From contig CAXIDF010000002.1 of the NCBI GenBank assembly GCA_964022665.1, positions 186,001 to 250,000 of the forward strand: a stretch of DNA of 64,000 nucleotides. The letters run 5' to 3'. The notes beneath the pieces were generated by a model, which did not search any database, was not told where the DNA came from, and saw nothing but the letters and a program-made list of their open reading frames with translations. Within the stretch, counting starts at the first letter, position 1; every line of letters begins with the position of its first letter. Below are positions 17,363 to 25,367 of the stretch, one piece after another. A program made the position numbers and the translations under genes. Origin of the DNA: Haliea sp964022665. Lineage in GTDB: Bacteria; Pseudomonadota; Gammaproteobacteria; Pseudomonadales; Halieaceae.

Positions 17363-18213
17363 GCTGCCTTCCCATTGACGGACGCATCGGGTACAGACCA
17401 GACACCAGAGGCCACCATACGTGCTACATACTCAGCAAGACTGCGCGCCGGGCGGCCGAGTACCTGCTGGACGGTATCGGTGGTACTTTCATTGCGGCCA
17501 TCGAGCACATGCTCGAACAGCTCATTGATAAGCCATGCAACGTTATCCGGCAGGCCCTCGGCCTTCGCACCAGTGAGATAGGCAGCCACTGGCACCGGGG
17601 TAAAGCCGATGTCGCGGCCGCTGGCCTCGGCAATGGCGCGAACGCACTCGACAAACGTCAGCAGCTCCGGGCCGGTGACCTCCAGCAGCCGGTTACGCAG
17701 TGTCGGCTCAGTAAGCGCCGCAACGGCTACCTCGGCAATGTCGTCTACATCAATGAACGGCTCGCGGGCTCGCGGCTGCGGCAAAACCAACTCACCCGCT
17801 TGAAGACCCTCAAGCATGAAACTCTCGCTGAAGTTCTGCATGAACCAGCTGGCACGCACCACGTTCCAGATCAGCCCGCTGTTGACCAGCACCTGCTCCG
17901 CGCGCTCCGCGCCCTCCTCACCGCGGCCCGACAGCAGCACCACGTGCTCGACCCCTTGCCGCCTGGCGAGCGCGACAAAAGCGCGGATGTCGTCTTCGGC
18001 CTGCGGCACCGCCAGATCCGGATAGTAGGTCACATAGGCCGCGCTTACGCCGGCCAGTGCGGCTGTCCAGGTGGTCCGATCTTGCCAGTCGAACGGAATC
18101 GCTGCGTTGCGCGACAGTGTCCTCACTACCCGTCCCCGTTCAATCAGCCGTGTGGCCACTCGCACACCAGTTTTGCCGGTGGCCCCAATCACTGCAATTA
18201 CTTCGTTATTCAT
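17359..18213 (-). CDS. NmrA-like NAD(P)-binding protein
   Basis: This 284-residue atypical SDR has the N-terminal Rossmann motif GATGKTGVRV and the family's VVLLSG strand followed by the RASWFMQNFSES segment seen in NmrA/QOR2-like redox enzymes and sensors. It lacks the YxxxK active site, so it may sense NAD(P) or act as a quinone reductase-like enzyme. The ATG at 18213 has GGAG with good spacing; the frame extends further but without signal. It is divergent from an AraC-family gene and coupled to the membrane protein gene downstream. Confidence 0.82.
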   Translation of the reverse strand: MNNEVIAVIGATGKTGVRVATRLIERGRVVRTLSRNAAIPFDWQDRTTWTAALAGVSAAYVTYYPDLAVPQAEDDIRAFVALARRQGVEHVVLLSGRGEEGAERAEQVLVNSGLIWNVVRASWFMQNFSESFMLEGLQAGELVLPQPRAREPFIDVDDIAEVAVAALTEPTLRNRLLEVTGPELLTFVECVRAIAEASGRDIGFTPVPVAAYLTGAKAEGLPDNVAWLINELFEHVLDGRNESTTDTVQQVLGRPARSLAEYVARMVASGVWSVPDASVNGKAA

Positions 18214-18246
18214 ACTCCGTCTCCGAGCCTGAAGGTCTGTTGGATG

Positions 18247-18264
18247 CGGGTGATCAGCCACCCG
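18247..18264. promoter_or_regulatory. Inverted repeat in the NmrA/AraC intergenic region
   Basis: A perfect dyad CGGGTG-N6-CACCCG lies in the 125-base gap between the divergent genes. It is a candidate operator for the AraC-family regulator; no binding data are implied. Confidence 0.3.
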
Positions 18265-18290
18265 ATGAGGCCAGTCTAGAGGGCGAAAAA

Positions 18291-18319
18291 TTGATTTTTA
18301 ATGCCTTTCTAGCCATATT
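18291..18319 (+). promoter_or_regulatory. Candidate sigma-70 promoter for the AraC-family gene
   Basis: TTGATT and CATATT are separated by 17 bases in an AT-rich patch unlike the surrounding GC-rich DNA. The inferred start near 18326 is just upstream of the ATGs at 18339 and 18351. Confidence 0.4.
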
Positions 18320-18338
18320 TATTTGCAGTTTATCCAAA

Positions 18339-19325
18339 ATGGGAACCCGTATGGCCTACCAACTGCCCAGAGACATCCCTGCAAGAGCGGACACCCTGGG
18401 CGAGACGCTCTACTCCCTGAGGCTGAACGGCGCGATGTATGCCAACTCGGAACTGACCGCCCCCTGGGGCATAGAGATGCCGCCCATGGGCGGCATGATG
18501 ATGTTCCATATTCTCACCGAGGGCGGCTGTTGGCTGCGCTTCAACAACAACGAGAGCCTCTATCTGCAACCCGGCGAGCTGGCGCTCATTCCCAAAGGCG
18601 AGGGCCACTGCATTGCCTACCAAGAAGACCAGCCCTGTGTACCGTTCTTTGCTATTCCGGTGACCAAACTCTCCGAGCGCCTTGAATACATGCGCTATGG
18701 TGGCGAGGGAGAAAACGGCGCAGGTGAAGAAACGCGGCTGATCTGCGGGGTGCTCAGCTTTGATCATATCGCCGGGCAGAAGCTGGTCAGCCAGCTGCCG
18801 CAGATCATTCATATCCGGTGCGACCAAGCCGACCGGCCCCACACACTGCAGTCGATGATCGAGTTGATGGAACAGGAGGCCGCGTCCATGGCGCCGGGCG
18901 GTGAAACGGTAATGGCGCACCTCGCGGATATCATCGTCATCCACGCCATCCGCCACTGGATTGAACACGCGCCGGATGCCAGCAATGGCTGGCTAAGCGC
19001 TCTGAAAGACCCAAAGCTGGGCAAGGCACTGACCGCCATCCACGCCCACCCGGAGGCCCACTGGACAGTAGAGCGGCTGGCAGAGCAGGCGGGCATGTCA
19101 CGCTCGGGCTTTTCCGCACGCTTCACCGAGGTGATCGGCACTTCGGTAAAGCACTATTTAACAGACTGGCGCATGAACCTCGCGCGCTTGAAAATCCTGC
19201 AATCCCCGGTGACGCTTACCGAGCTGGCCCAAGATCTGGGCTATCAATCGGAGGCGGCGTTTTCGCGGGCCTACAAACGGGTGTTCGGGGTACCGCCACT
19301 GCGGCAGAAGCACGACGCAACATAG
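18339..19325 (+). CDS. AraC-family transcriptional regulator
   Basis: This 328-residue regulator has an N-terminal cupin-like ligand domain of the AraC_N/cupin_6 type (about residues 20-190, with PWGIEMPPMGG and LQPGELALIPKGEGH). A C-terminal pair of helix-turn-helix motifs (about 225-322) includes WTVERLAEQAGMSRSGFSARF and LGYQSEAAFSRAYKRVFG. Start choice lies between ATG 18339 and ATG 18351. The longer frame from 18057 would run through the promoter and is rejected. Regulators of this class commonly control a divergent oxidoreductase gene, so the NmrA-like gene is the likely target. Confidence 0.9.
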   Translation: MGTRMAYQLPRDIPARADTLGETLYSLRLNGAMYANSELTAPWGIEMPPMGGMMMFHILTEGGCWLRFNNNESLYLQPGELALIPKGEGHCIAYQEDQPCVPFFAIPVTKLSERLEYMRYGGEGENGAGEETRLICGVLSFDHIAGQKLVSQLPQIIHIRCDQADRPHTLQSMIELMEQEAASMAPGGETVMAHLADIIVIHAIRHWIEHAPDASNGWLSALKDPKLGKALTAIHAHPEAHWTVERLAEQAGMSRSGFSARFTEVIGTSVKHYLTDWRMNLARLKILQSPVTLTELAQDLGYQSEAAFSRAYKRVFGVPPLRQKHDAT

Positions 19326-19570
19326 CGCTACAGCATCCAAGGGGGGGGATGTGCCTTCCAGCGATGCTGCTCATCATGGTAAAGGCTCCAGGCACAACAA
19401 CGAAGATCCTGTCTGCATTGAAGCTTTCTCCGAAGCCGGGCCATCGCACCCAAAAGGGAAGGTCTGCATTAATATACCCACCACCGGAGAAGCGCCCCAC
19501 CCCGACTGCCCGGTTGCCTGCGCATGTGCCGGATAGTACCCTGCAAGCCGCGTTTCGGCGGAGAACCCCC

Positions 19571-20020
19571 ATGAATGAGAAACCCCTGGCACCGGCCATT
19601 GAAGGCTGGTTCACGATGGATGACAAACCCCGGCTTATCGGCACCCAGTGCTGTGCCTGCGGCACCTATTTTTTCCCCAAACAGCAGCGCTACTGCAAGA
19701 ACCCTGGCTGCGACAGCACCGACTTTCGTGAAGTGGAGCTGAGCAGGACGGGCCGCGTGTGGAGCTACACCAACGCCTGCTACAAGCCGCCGGCGCCTTT
19801 TGTTGCCGCTGAACCCTTTGAGCCCTATACCATTGCCGCGGTCACGCTGGAGGATGAGCAAATGACGGTGCTGGGGCAGGTTGTCACCGGCGTCAACGTC
19901 GGCGATCTCAAGGTGGGTATGGCAATGGAGCTGGTGCTCGAGCCGCTGCATGAAACCGAGGACGACATCAAGATGACCTGGAAATGGCGGCCACTCGCAG
20001 AACAGGGGGAGCAGCACTGA
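19571..20020 (+). CDS. DUF35 OB-fold zinc-ribbon protein (ChsH2/Ltp2 partner type)
   Basis: This 149-residue protein has the DUF35 layout. An N-terminal zinc ribbon has paired cysteines (CCACGTYFFP, then YCKNPGC), and an OB-fold follows with SRTGRVWSYTNA and later strands. DUF35 proteins bind acyl-CoA and form complexes with thiolase-like enzymes such as steroid aldolases. CGGAG precedes the ATG at 19571; the frame upstream is unsupported. Its stop overlaps the thiolase-like start by one base (TGATG), so the two proteins are made together and probably form a complex. Confidence 0.88.
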   Translation: MNEKPLAPAIEGWFTMDDKPRLIGTQCCACGTYFFPKQQRYCKNPGCDSTDFREVELSRTGRVWSYTNACYKPPAPFVAAEPFEPYTIAAVTLEDEQMTVLGQVVTGVNVGDLKVGMAMELVLEPLHETEDDIKMTWKWRPLAEQGEQH

Positions 20021-21207
20021 TGAGCAACGATATCGCCATAATTGGTGCAGGCATGCACCCCTGGGGCAAATGGGGACACAATTTCGTTGAGTACGGCGTT
20101 GCCGCTGCCCGCGAGGCGCTGGCGGATGCCGGCATCCCCTGGCAGGACGTAGGCTTCGTTTCCGGCGGCGCCACGGTGCGCTGCGGGTATCCGGGCTATG
20201 TCGCAGGTGCCACCTTCGCCCAGGCGCTGGGTTGGCAGGGGTGTGAGGTGAATACCTCCTACGCCGCCTGCGCATCCGGTTCGCAGGCCCTGGCCGCCGC
20301 GCGCAACAAGATTCTCGCTGGCGCCTGTGATGTCGCCCTGGTGATCGGCGCAGACACCACCCCCAAGGGCTTCCTCGCCCCCGCCGGTGGCTACCGGCCG
20401 GAAGACCCGGACTGGGTGCGCTTTTACCTGGGCATCACCAACCCGACCTATTTTGCCCTGTATGCCCGGCGCCGCATGGACCTGTACGGCGACACGCTGG
20501 AAGATTTCGCGGCAGTCAAGGTGAAGAACTCGCTGATCGGCAGCAAGAACCCGCGCGCGCGCTACCGCAAATGCTTTACGGCGGAAGATGTCGCGGCTTC
20601 TGCCATGGTGGCGGATCCATTGCGCCTGATGGACATCTGCGCCACCAGCGATGGCGGCGCCGCATTGATCATATGCAGCGCCGACTACGCGCGCCGTATC
20701 GGCAAAGCCGATGCCCCGCGCATTGCGGCCATTTCCACCGTCACGCCGAGCTTTGCCAGCGCGGTGGTGGAAATGCCGGATATCGCCACCGACTCCGCTG
20801 CGGCTGCAGGTATCGATGCGCACAGCTTCCGTGCAGCGTTGCCGGTAAAAGCCTACGAAGAAGCCGGTATCGGCCCCGAGGACGTCGATGTTGCAGAAGT
20901 CTACGACCTGTCGACAGCGCTGGAGCTGGACTGGATTGAAGACCTGCAACTGGCGCCGCGCGGTGAAGCCGCGCAGCTGCTGCGTCGTGGTGACACCGCC
21001 GTGGGCGGGAAAATACCCGTGAACCCCTCAGGCGGCCTGGCCTGCTTCGGTGAAGCGGTACCCGCCCAGGCACTGGCCCAGGTGTGTGAACTCACCTGGC
21101 AACTGCGCGGCGAATGTGGTGACCGGCAGGTAGACGGTGCCAGGGTGGGCATCACCGCCAACCAGGGCCTATTCGGCCACGGCAGCTCGGTCATTATCAA
21201 GCGCTGA
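20020..21207 (+). CDS. Thiolase-like lipid-transfer protein, probable Ltp2-type aldolase
   Basis: This 395-residue member of the SCP2-thiolase superfamily keeps the nucleophile-loop motif YAACASGSQAL (Cys about 85). The usual HDCF His position reads VYDLS, with Tyr at about residue 295. I recall that Ltp2 aldolases, which cleave steroid side-chain beta-hydroxyacyl-CoA, use tyrosines near this position in place of the thiolase His. Together with the overlapping DUF35 gene this suggests a retro-aldolase rather than a true thiolase. The final NPSGGLACFGEAVPA segment also departs from the thiolase GHP motif. The natural substrate is unknown. Confidence 0.83.
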   Translation: MSNDIAIIGAGMHPWGKWGHNFVEYGVAAAREALADAGIPWQDVGFVSGGATVRCGYPGYVAGATFAQALGWQGCEVNTSYAACASGSQALAAARNKILAGACDVALVIGADTTPKGFLAPAGGYRPEDPDWVRFYLGITNPTYFALYARRRMDLYGDTLEDFAAVKVKNSLIGSKNPRARYRKCFTAEDVAASAMVADPLRLMDICATSDGGAALIICSADYARRIGKADAPRIAAISTVTPSFASAVVEMPDIATDSAAAAGIDAHSFRAALPVKAYEEAGIGPEDVDVAEVYDLSTALELDWIEDLQLAPRGEAAQLLRRGDTAVGGKIPVNPSGGLACFGEAVPAQALAQVCELTWQLRGECGDRQVDGARVGITANQGLFGHGSSVIIKR

Positions 21208-21226
21208 AGGGCCAGCGCCGCTGCGG

Positions 21227-22084
21227 TCAAAGCCGGGCAATATGCTCGGCTGTCGCCAGCACGCGGCGCGCTTCATCCACATGCATCAATTCAATCAGCT
21301 TGCCATCGAGTACGGCGACGGCGGCGCCAGCCTCGGCGGTTTCCTGCCACAAGGTCAATAACCGACGGGCGTGTTCCACCGCCGCCGGCGTTGGCCCGAA
21401 CACGGCATTGGCCGTGTCTATCTGGCCCGGGTGAATGAGCGTCTTGCCATCGAAGCCCAGCGCCCGCCCCTGCTCACAAACCGCCTGCAGTCCAGCGTCA
21501 TTGCCGATATCCAGGTAGACACCATCGAGTACCATCACGCCCGCCAACCGCGCCGCCAACACGCAACGCTGCAGCGCATAGGACAAGCCGCGGCGTGCCT
21601 CGTCCGCTGGCAGACGCAACTCCGCGCAAAGGTCGGTGGTGCCCATCAGGAGGGCCGCCACGCGTTCGCCGGCCGCAATCTGCTCAACATTGGCCACACC
21701 CGCTGGCGTCTCGATCATCGCCCAGATCGTCATGTCACTGCGCCCGTATTCGTCGAGCAAGCGGCGAACGCTCTCGACCTGCGCGGTGGATTCCACCTTG
21801 GGCAGGCAAACCGTGTCCAGTCCCGGCGCCGCTGCCAGCGCCTGCAGATCATCGCGGCCCCACGGCGTTGACAGGTCATTGCAGCGCACCACCAGCTGCC
21901 GGGCGCCATAGCCACCGGCAGCAAGTTGCGCAATGACCTGAGCACGCGCCGAGGTTTTTGCGTCAGGCGCCACGGCGTCCTCGAGGTCAAATACAATGGC
22001 ATCGGCGGGCAAACCGCGCGCCTTATCCATGGCCCGCAAATTTGAGGCAGGCATATACAGCGCCGAGCGCGGTGTCATTCTCAT
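21227..22084 (-). CDS. HpcH/HpaI (CitE-like) CoA-ester lyase
   Basis: This 285-residue TIM-barrel protein belongs to the citrate lyase beta/malyl-CoA lyase group. It begins RSALYMPASN and carries FDLEDAVAPDAK with metal-binding acidic residues, VRCND, CLPKVES, AMIETPAGV and DGKTLIHPGQI. Such enzymes cleave or form beta-hydroxyacyl-CoA bonds, for example malyl-CoA or citramalyl-CoA. The ATG at 22084 overlaps the cytochrome stop (ATGA), which fixes the start well downstream of the longest frame. It is the last gene of the five-gene minus-strand operon. Confidence 0.88.
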   Translation of the reverse strand: MRMTPRSALYMPASNLRAMDKARGLPADAIVFDLEDAVAPDAKTSARAQVIAQLAAGGYGARQLVVRCNDLSTPWGRDDLQALAAAPGLDTVCLPKVESTAQVESVRRLLDEYGRSDMTIWAMIETPAGVANVEQIAAGERVAALLMGTTDLCAELRLPADEARRGLSYALQRCVLAARLAGVMVLDGVYLDIGNDAGLQAVCEQGRALGFDGKTLIHPGQIDTANAVFGPTPAAVEHARRLLTLWQETAEAGAAVAVLDGKLIELMHVDEARRVLATAEHIARL

Positions 22085-22509
22085 TCTTGTGGCTGCTCCT
22101 CTATGGGTGGACGCACGGATGCGCGCTTCAGGTAAGCGACAAGATCCGCACGCTGCTGGGGGTCGGGAATGCCGCGGGCCATCATCGTGGTGCCGGGGAA
22201 CATGGCCAACGGATCCGCCAGCCAGAGGTAGAGCAACTGTGGGGTCCACACGAACTCGGCATTGCGGAAGGTCTCCGAGTAGTAGTCAAAGCCGGATTGC
22301 TTGCCGGCCACCTGGCCAAAAATACGGTACAGGCTGGGTCCGTTGTTATGGCCGACCTCCGGCTCGGGATAATGGCAGGTACGGCACTGGCCAAACACCA
22401 GCCGGCCGCGCTCGGCGTCACCCTCCGGCATCGCCGCCGGATCGGCTGGCACCTGCGCCCGCGCCGTTAATGCAGACAGCACAAGCAATAGCAGCGCAAA
22501 ACGCTTCAT
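22081..22509 (-). CDS. Periplasmic class I cytochrome c
   Basis: This 142-residue protein has a Sec signal peptide (MKRFALLLL to about residue 18), one heme motif CRTCH at about residues 42-46 and a probable Met ligand in PGTTMMARG. The layout is that of small cytochromes c of the c2/c550 type, with the GPSLYRIFG segment. It lies between the Tat-exported FAD oxidoreductase and the lyase, overlapping both by ATGA junctions. It is therefore a good candidate for the electron acceptor of the flavoenzyme. Confidence 0.9.
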   Translation of the reverse strand: MKRFALLLLVLSALTARAQVPADPAAMPEGDAERGRLVFGQCRTCHYPEPEVGHNNGPSLYRIFGQVAGKQSGFDYYSETFRNAEFVWTPQLLYLWLADPLAMFPGTTMMARGIPDPQQRADLVAYLKRASVRPPIEEQPQE

Positions 22510-24029
22510 CCTGATACCTCACTGGCCGCTGCAACGCCGGCACGACGGCCGAAGAACGTGCAGTCACCCACAGACAGGCCACTGGCGATGTAGGGTGCCA
22601 CCGGCAAGCCCGCCGTGGTGCGCCCGGCCGCGTACAAACCGGGGATTGGCTCACCGAAGCCGCTGATCACACGCGCGTCGATATCGGTGTGCAGGCCGCC
22701 GAAGGTATGGGCGGTAAAGAAGGCGCGCTTGACCGAGAGGTCCCAGGCCTTGAACGGTGGCTTGTCCAGTGGGCGCAGATACTGCGCCTGTTTGTGGAAC
22801 AGCGGATCCCGGCCGATATCGGCAAAGCGGTTGTAGTAGGCCACGGTATGCTGCAACGCCCCTTGGGGGAAGTCGGTGCGCGCCGCCAGATCGCCGATGG
22901 TGGGTGCTTCAGCGACCGGCAGGAAGTTATCCTGGGGGTAGTCGAAACTGCTGCTGGCGTCAGTGATGAGCCAGGCCCGCCCCTCCTGCTGGTAAGCGAT
23001 AGCATCGCCCAACACGCCGTAGTAGCTGTCCTCCGGGACAAAGCGCTGTGCGTTGGCGTTGACCACAATACCCGCCAGCGTGGACTCCGGGGGGTAAATG
23101 GGCGTGATGGCAAATCCCTCGTGCATGTGCAGGGTCTCGCCACCCACGCCGGCGCCCATCAGAATGCCCTGACCCAGGTCCCCCGCATTACCCCAGGGCG
23201 CCGAACAGTCGAACAGCGCGGGGGCATGGCGCTGCACCATGTCCCGGTTGTGAATGAAGCCACCGCAGGCGAGTACCACGCCGCGCAAAGCGCGAATATT
23301 GCGTGTTTCACCGCTCGCAACCACCTGCATGCCGGCCACGCGGCCGTCGGACTCCACAATCAGGCGCTGACCAGCGACGCCCGAGCGCATCGCCACACCG
23401 GCCGCCACCGTCTGTGCCAGCAGCGCCTCCATCAGGGTGCGGCCACCGGTCATGCCGGGCGTACCAGGCACGTGGCCGCGAGGCACCGGGCGCGCATTCT
23501 CCCGCGCCGGCCAGGCCAGCTCGTTCCCGGAGTAGTACAACGACTCATCGCCCAGGGTGAGTTCCTTCACCGCTGTGAAGCGGTCGTTATAGGGCACTCC
23601 CATCGCGACCAGCCAATCGAAATGCGCCACGCTCTCTTCGCAATAGAGCTGTATCTTCGCCAGCTGGGGGTGGCGGCCGCTGTTGCCGGCGATAAAGCGG
23701 TACATCTCTTCCACGCTGTCCTCAAAGCCCGCGGCCTTCTGCAGGGCGGTGCCGCCACCGGCGTATACTACGCCCCCTGACATGGCCGAAGACCCGCCGA
23801 ATTTCGGCAACGCTTCGATGAGGAGCACCCGCGCGCCCATGCGGCGGGCCTCAATGGCGGCACTGCAGGCCGCCGAGCCAGAGCCTGCTACCAATACATC
23901 CGTGGTTTCGTCCCAGCTGCCCGCCTCACGCGGGCTCAGCGCTGCAGCGGGCCCCGCTGCCAGGAGGCCCACCGAACCCGCAGCCAGGCCGGCAAGCAGT
24001 TCGCGGCGACGCCAGCGTGATGCACTCAT
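22506..24029 (-). CDS. Tat-exported FAD-dependent oxidoreductase (fumarate reductase/KstD-like)
   Basis: This 507-residue flavoprotein of the fumarate reductase/3-ketosteroid-dehydrogenase group shows the FAD motif VLVAGSGSAAC with a distal Glu (LLIEA). It also has GGSSAMSGGVVY, the second dinucleotide strand GVVLACGGF and a C-terminal SGLSVGDCTFFGRRAG block. The N-terminus carries a run of arginines followed by ELLAGLAAGSVGLLAAG, a plausible twin-arginine signal for export of the folded flavoprotein. It is ATGA-coupled to a cytochrome c gene, suggesting oxidation of a substrate in the periplasm with electrons passing to the cytochrome. Steroid, alcohol or unsaturated acid substrates are all possible. 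Confidence 0.82.
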   Translation of the reverse strand: MSASRWRRRELLAGLAAGSVGLLAAGPAAALSPREAGSWDETTDVLVAGSGSAACSAAIEARRMGARVLLIEALPKFGGSSAMSGGVVYAGGGTALQKAAGFEDSVEEMYRFIAGNSGRHPQLAKIQLYCEESVAHFDWLVAMGVPYNDRFTAVKELTLGDESLYYSGNELAWPARENARPVPRGHVPGTPGMTGGRTLMEALLAQTVAAGVAMRSGVAGQRLIVESDGRVAGMQVVASGETRNIRALRGVVLACGGFIHNRDMVQRHAPALFDCSAPWGNAGDLGQGILMGAGVGGETLHMHEGFAITPIYPPESTLAGIVVNANAQRFVPEDSYYGVLGDAIAYQQEGRAWLITDASSSFDYPQDNFLPVAEAPTIGDLAARTDFPQGALQHTVAYYNRFADIGRDPLFHKQAQYLRPLDKPPFKAWDLSVKRAFFTAHTFGGLHTDIDARVISGFGEPIPGLYAAGRTTAGLPVAPYIASGLSVGDCTFFGRRAGVAAASEVSG

Positions 24030-24724
24030 TCAGCCACCTCGCGGATATACTCCAGCTGGTTTTCTATCATGTAGGTGCGATGGCGCGGCCCACTTACTGA
24101 CTCCGACACGCTCTCGTATCCGGCGTCGTCCTCGTACAAAAAGCACACACCGCCCTCTAGCAGGATCATGCGCGGTGCATAGCGCCGGGGCCTGCGCTTA
24201 CGCAGCGCGTGCTGCGCGGAAACACAGTCGGCAAATTCAGCCAGATCGACAAGGCTGACAAACGTGGGGGGCATAAGGCGAAACGGGCTGGCGGTATCCC
24301 GTATCTCTGCGAAAGCGTCCGCCGGACGTACCCAGCGGTGCGCAGAGATCTCACCACCGTCTACCGTGATTTCCTGATCGGCCGGCAACACAGCGAGAAA
24401 GAACCAGGTGCTGTAGCGACGGCGGGCACCTTCGGGGGTGGTCCAGTGCGACAGGAAGTGCAGCTGCTCTGGCTGTATGCATACGCCCGCTTCCTCTTGC
24501 GTTTCCCGCATCGCCGCCTCCAACGCGGCACGATCGTGGTCTCCCGGCACCCGGTAGTCCGCCGGATCGATGCGACCACCCGGAAACACCCACTCCCCGC
24601 CCATGTGCTTCAGGGCCACATTGCGCTGCAGCAGCAGCACTTCAAGCCCTGTTGGGCCGTCGCGCACCGGCACCACAGTCGCTGAGGGCACGATCGGCAC
24701 CTCGCCAGTACCCATCTCCAACAT
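24026..24724 (-). CDS. Nudix hydrolase, NUDT19-like
   Basis: This 232-residue Nudix protein has the box core RETQEEAG, preceded by VFPGGRIDPAD and an insert of about ten residues that lengthens the usual GX5E spacing. That extended loop is typical of the NUDT19-type CoA or acyl-CoA diphosphatases. Start is ATG 24724, nine bases after the MaoC stop; TTG 24736 and ATG 24715 are alternatives. It overlaps the FAD gene by ATGA. In an operon of CoA-ester enzymes, trimming CoA or acyl-CoA is a reasonable inferred role. Confidence 0.8.
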   Translation of the reverse strand: MLEMGTGEVPIVPSATVVPVRDGPTGLEVLLLQRNVALKHMGGEWVFPGGRIDPADYRVPGDHDRAALEAAMRETQEEAGVCIQPEQLHFLSHWTTPEGARRRYSTWFFLAVLPADQEITVDGGEISAHRWVRPADAFAEIRDTASPFRLMPPTFVSLVDLAEFADCVSAQHALRKRRPRRYAPRMILLEGGVCFLYEDDAGYESVSESVSGPRHRTYMIENQLEYIREVAE

Positions 24725-24732
24725 GCTGCGAC

Positions 24733-25188
24733 TCAAGGAAAGAAACGGCTGATGGTGTCGATGACACAGGCGGGACGATCACTGCCCTCCACCTCGATGG
24801 TCACTCTCACCACGACCTGCACACCGCCCTTCACTTCCTCCGCAGCAAGAATTTCACCGCACCCCCGCACCCGGCTGCCGACGGGTACCGGCGCCGGGAA
24901 GCGCACCTTGTCACAGCCGTAATTCACACCCATGGACACGTTGTTCACCTGCAGCAGCTGCGGCAGAAACAGGTTCGCCAGCGACAGGGTGAGGTAACCG
25001 TGGGCGATGGTCTTGCCAAAGGGGCCTGTGGCCGCGCGCTCGGGATCGACGTGAATCCACTGGTGGTCGCCGGTTGCCTCGGCAAACAGATCGATACGCT
25101 CCTGCTCGATCTGCAACCAGTCAGTGCAGCCCAGCGCTGTTCCTTCGGTGCCCAGCAACGCAGCGGGGTTTTCAAATACTGTGGTCAT
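24733..25188 (-). CDS. MaoC-family (R)-hydratase-like protein
   Basis: This 151-residue single hot-dog protein contains the hydratase motif ATGDHQWIHVDPERA, with the catalytic Asp and His, followed by FGKTIAHGYLTLSL. It probably adds water to an enoyl-CoA. GGAAAGG precedes the ATG at 25188. It is the first gene of the minus-strand operon that continues with Nudix, FAD oxidoreductase, cytochrome c and lyase, so an enoyl-CoA step in that catabolic route is likely. Confidence 0.9.
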   Translation of the reverse strand: MTTVFENPAALLGTEGTALGCTDWLQIEQERIDLFAEATGDHQWIHVDPERAATGPFGKTIAHGYLTLSLANLFLPQLLQVNNVSMGVNYGCDKVRFPAPVPVGSRVRGCGEILAAEEVKGGVQVVVRVTIEVEGSDRPACVIDTISRFFP

Positions 25189-25223
25189 GCGGCCTTTCCT
25201 GTGACAAAAAACATGTAACGGGG

Positions 25224-25232
25224 ACTATAACA
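25224..25232 (-). promoter_or_regulatory. Extended -10 promoter for the maoC operon
   Basis: The minus strand reads TGTTATAGT, a TGn extension with a five-of-six -10 box. The -35 is weak, as expected for this class. The inferred start near 25217 leaves a leader of about 29 bases carrying the ribosome binding site of the MaoC gene. Confidence 0.45.
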
Positions 25233-25367
25233 CCGGCGGCGCGGGCCGACAGCGACCGTGGTTTAACGTTTCCCACCACCCAGGGGCCCCGCACCCAGGA
25301 CCAGCCGGCCTGCAGGGTCGGCGGTATTGCGGTATATTGACGGCACTCACACACAGGAGGCCAGAAC

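Noticed and set aside
19349..19570. N-terminal extension of the DUF35 gene
   Set aside because: Extra residues are Pro/Arg-rich without family counterpart, and the ATG at 19571 has a ribosome binding site.
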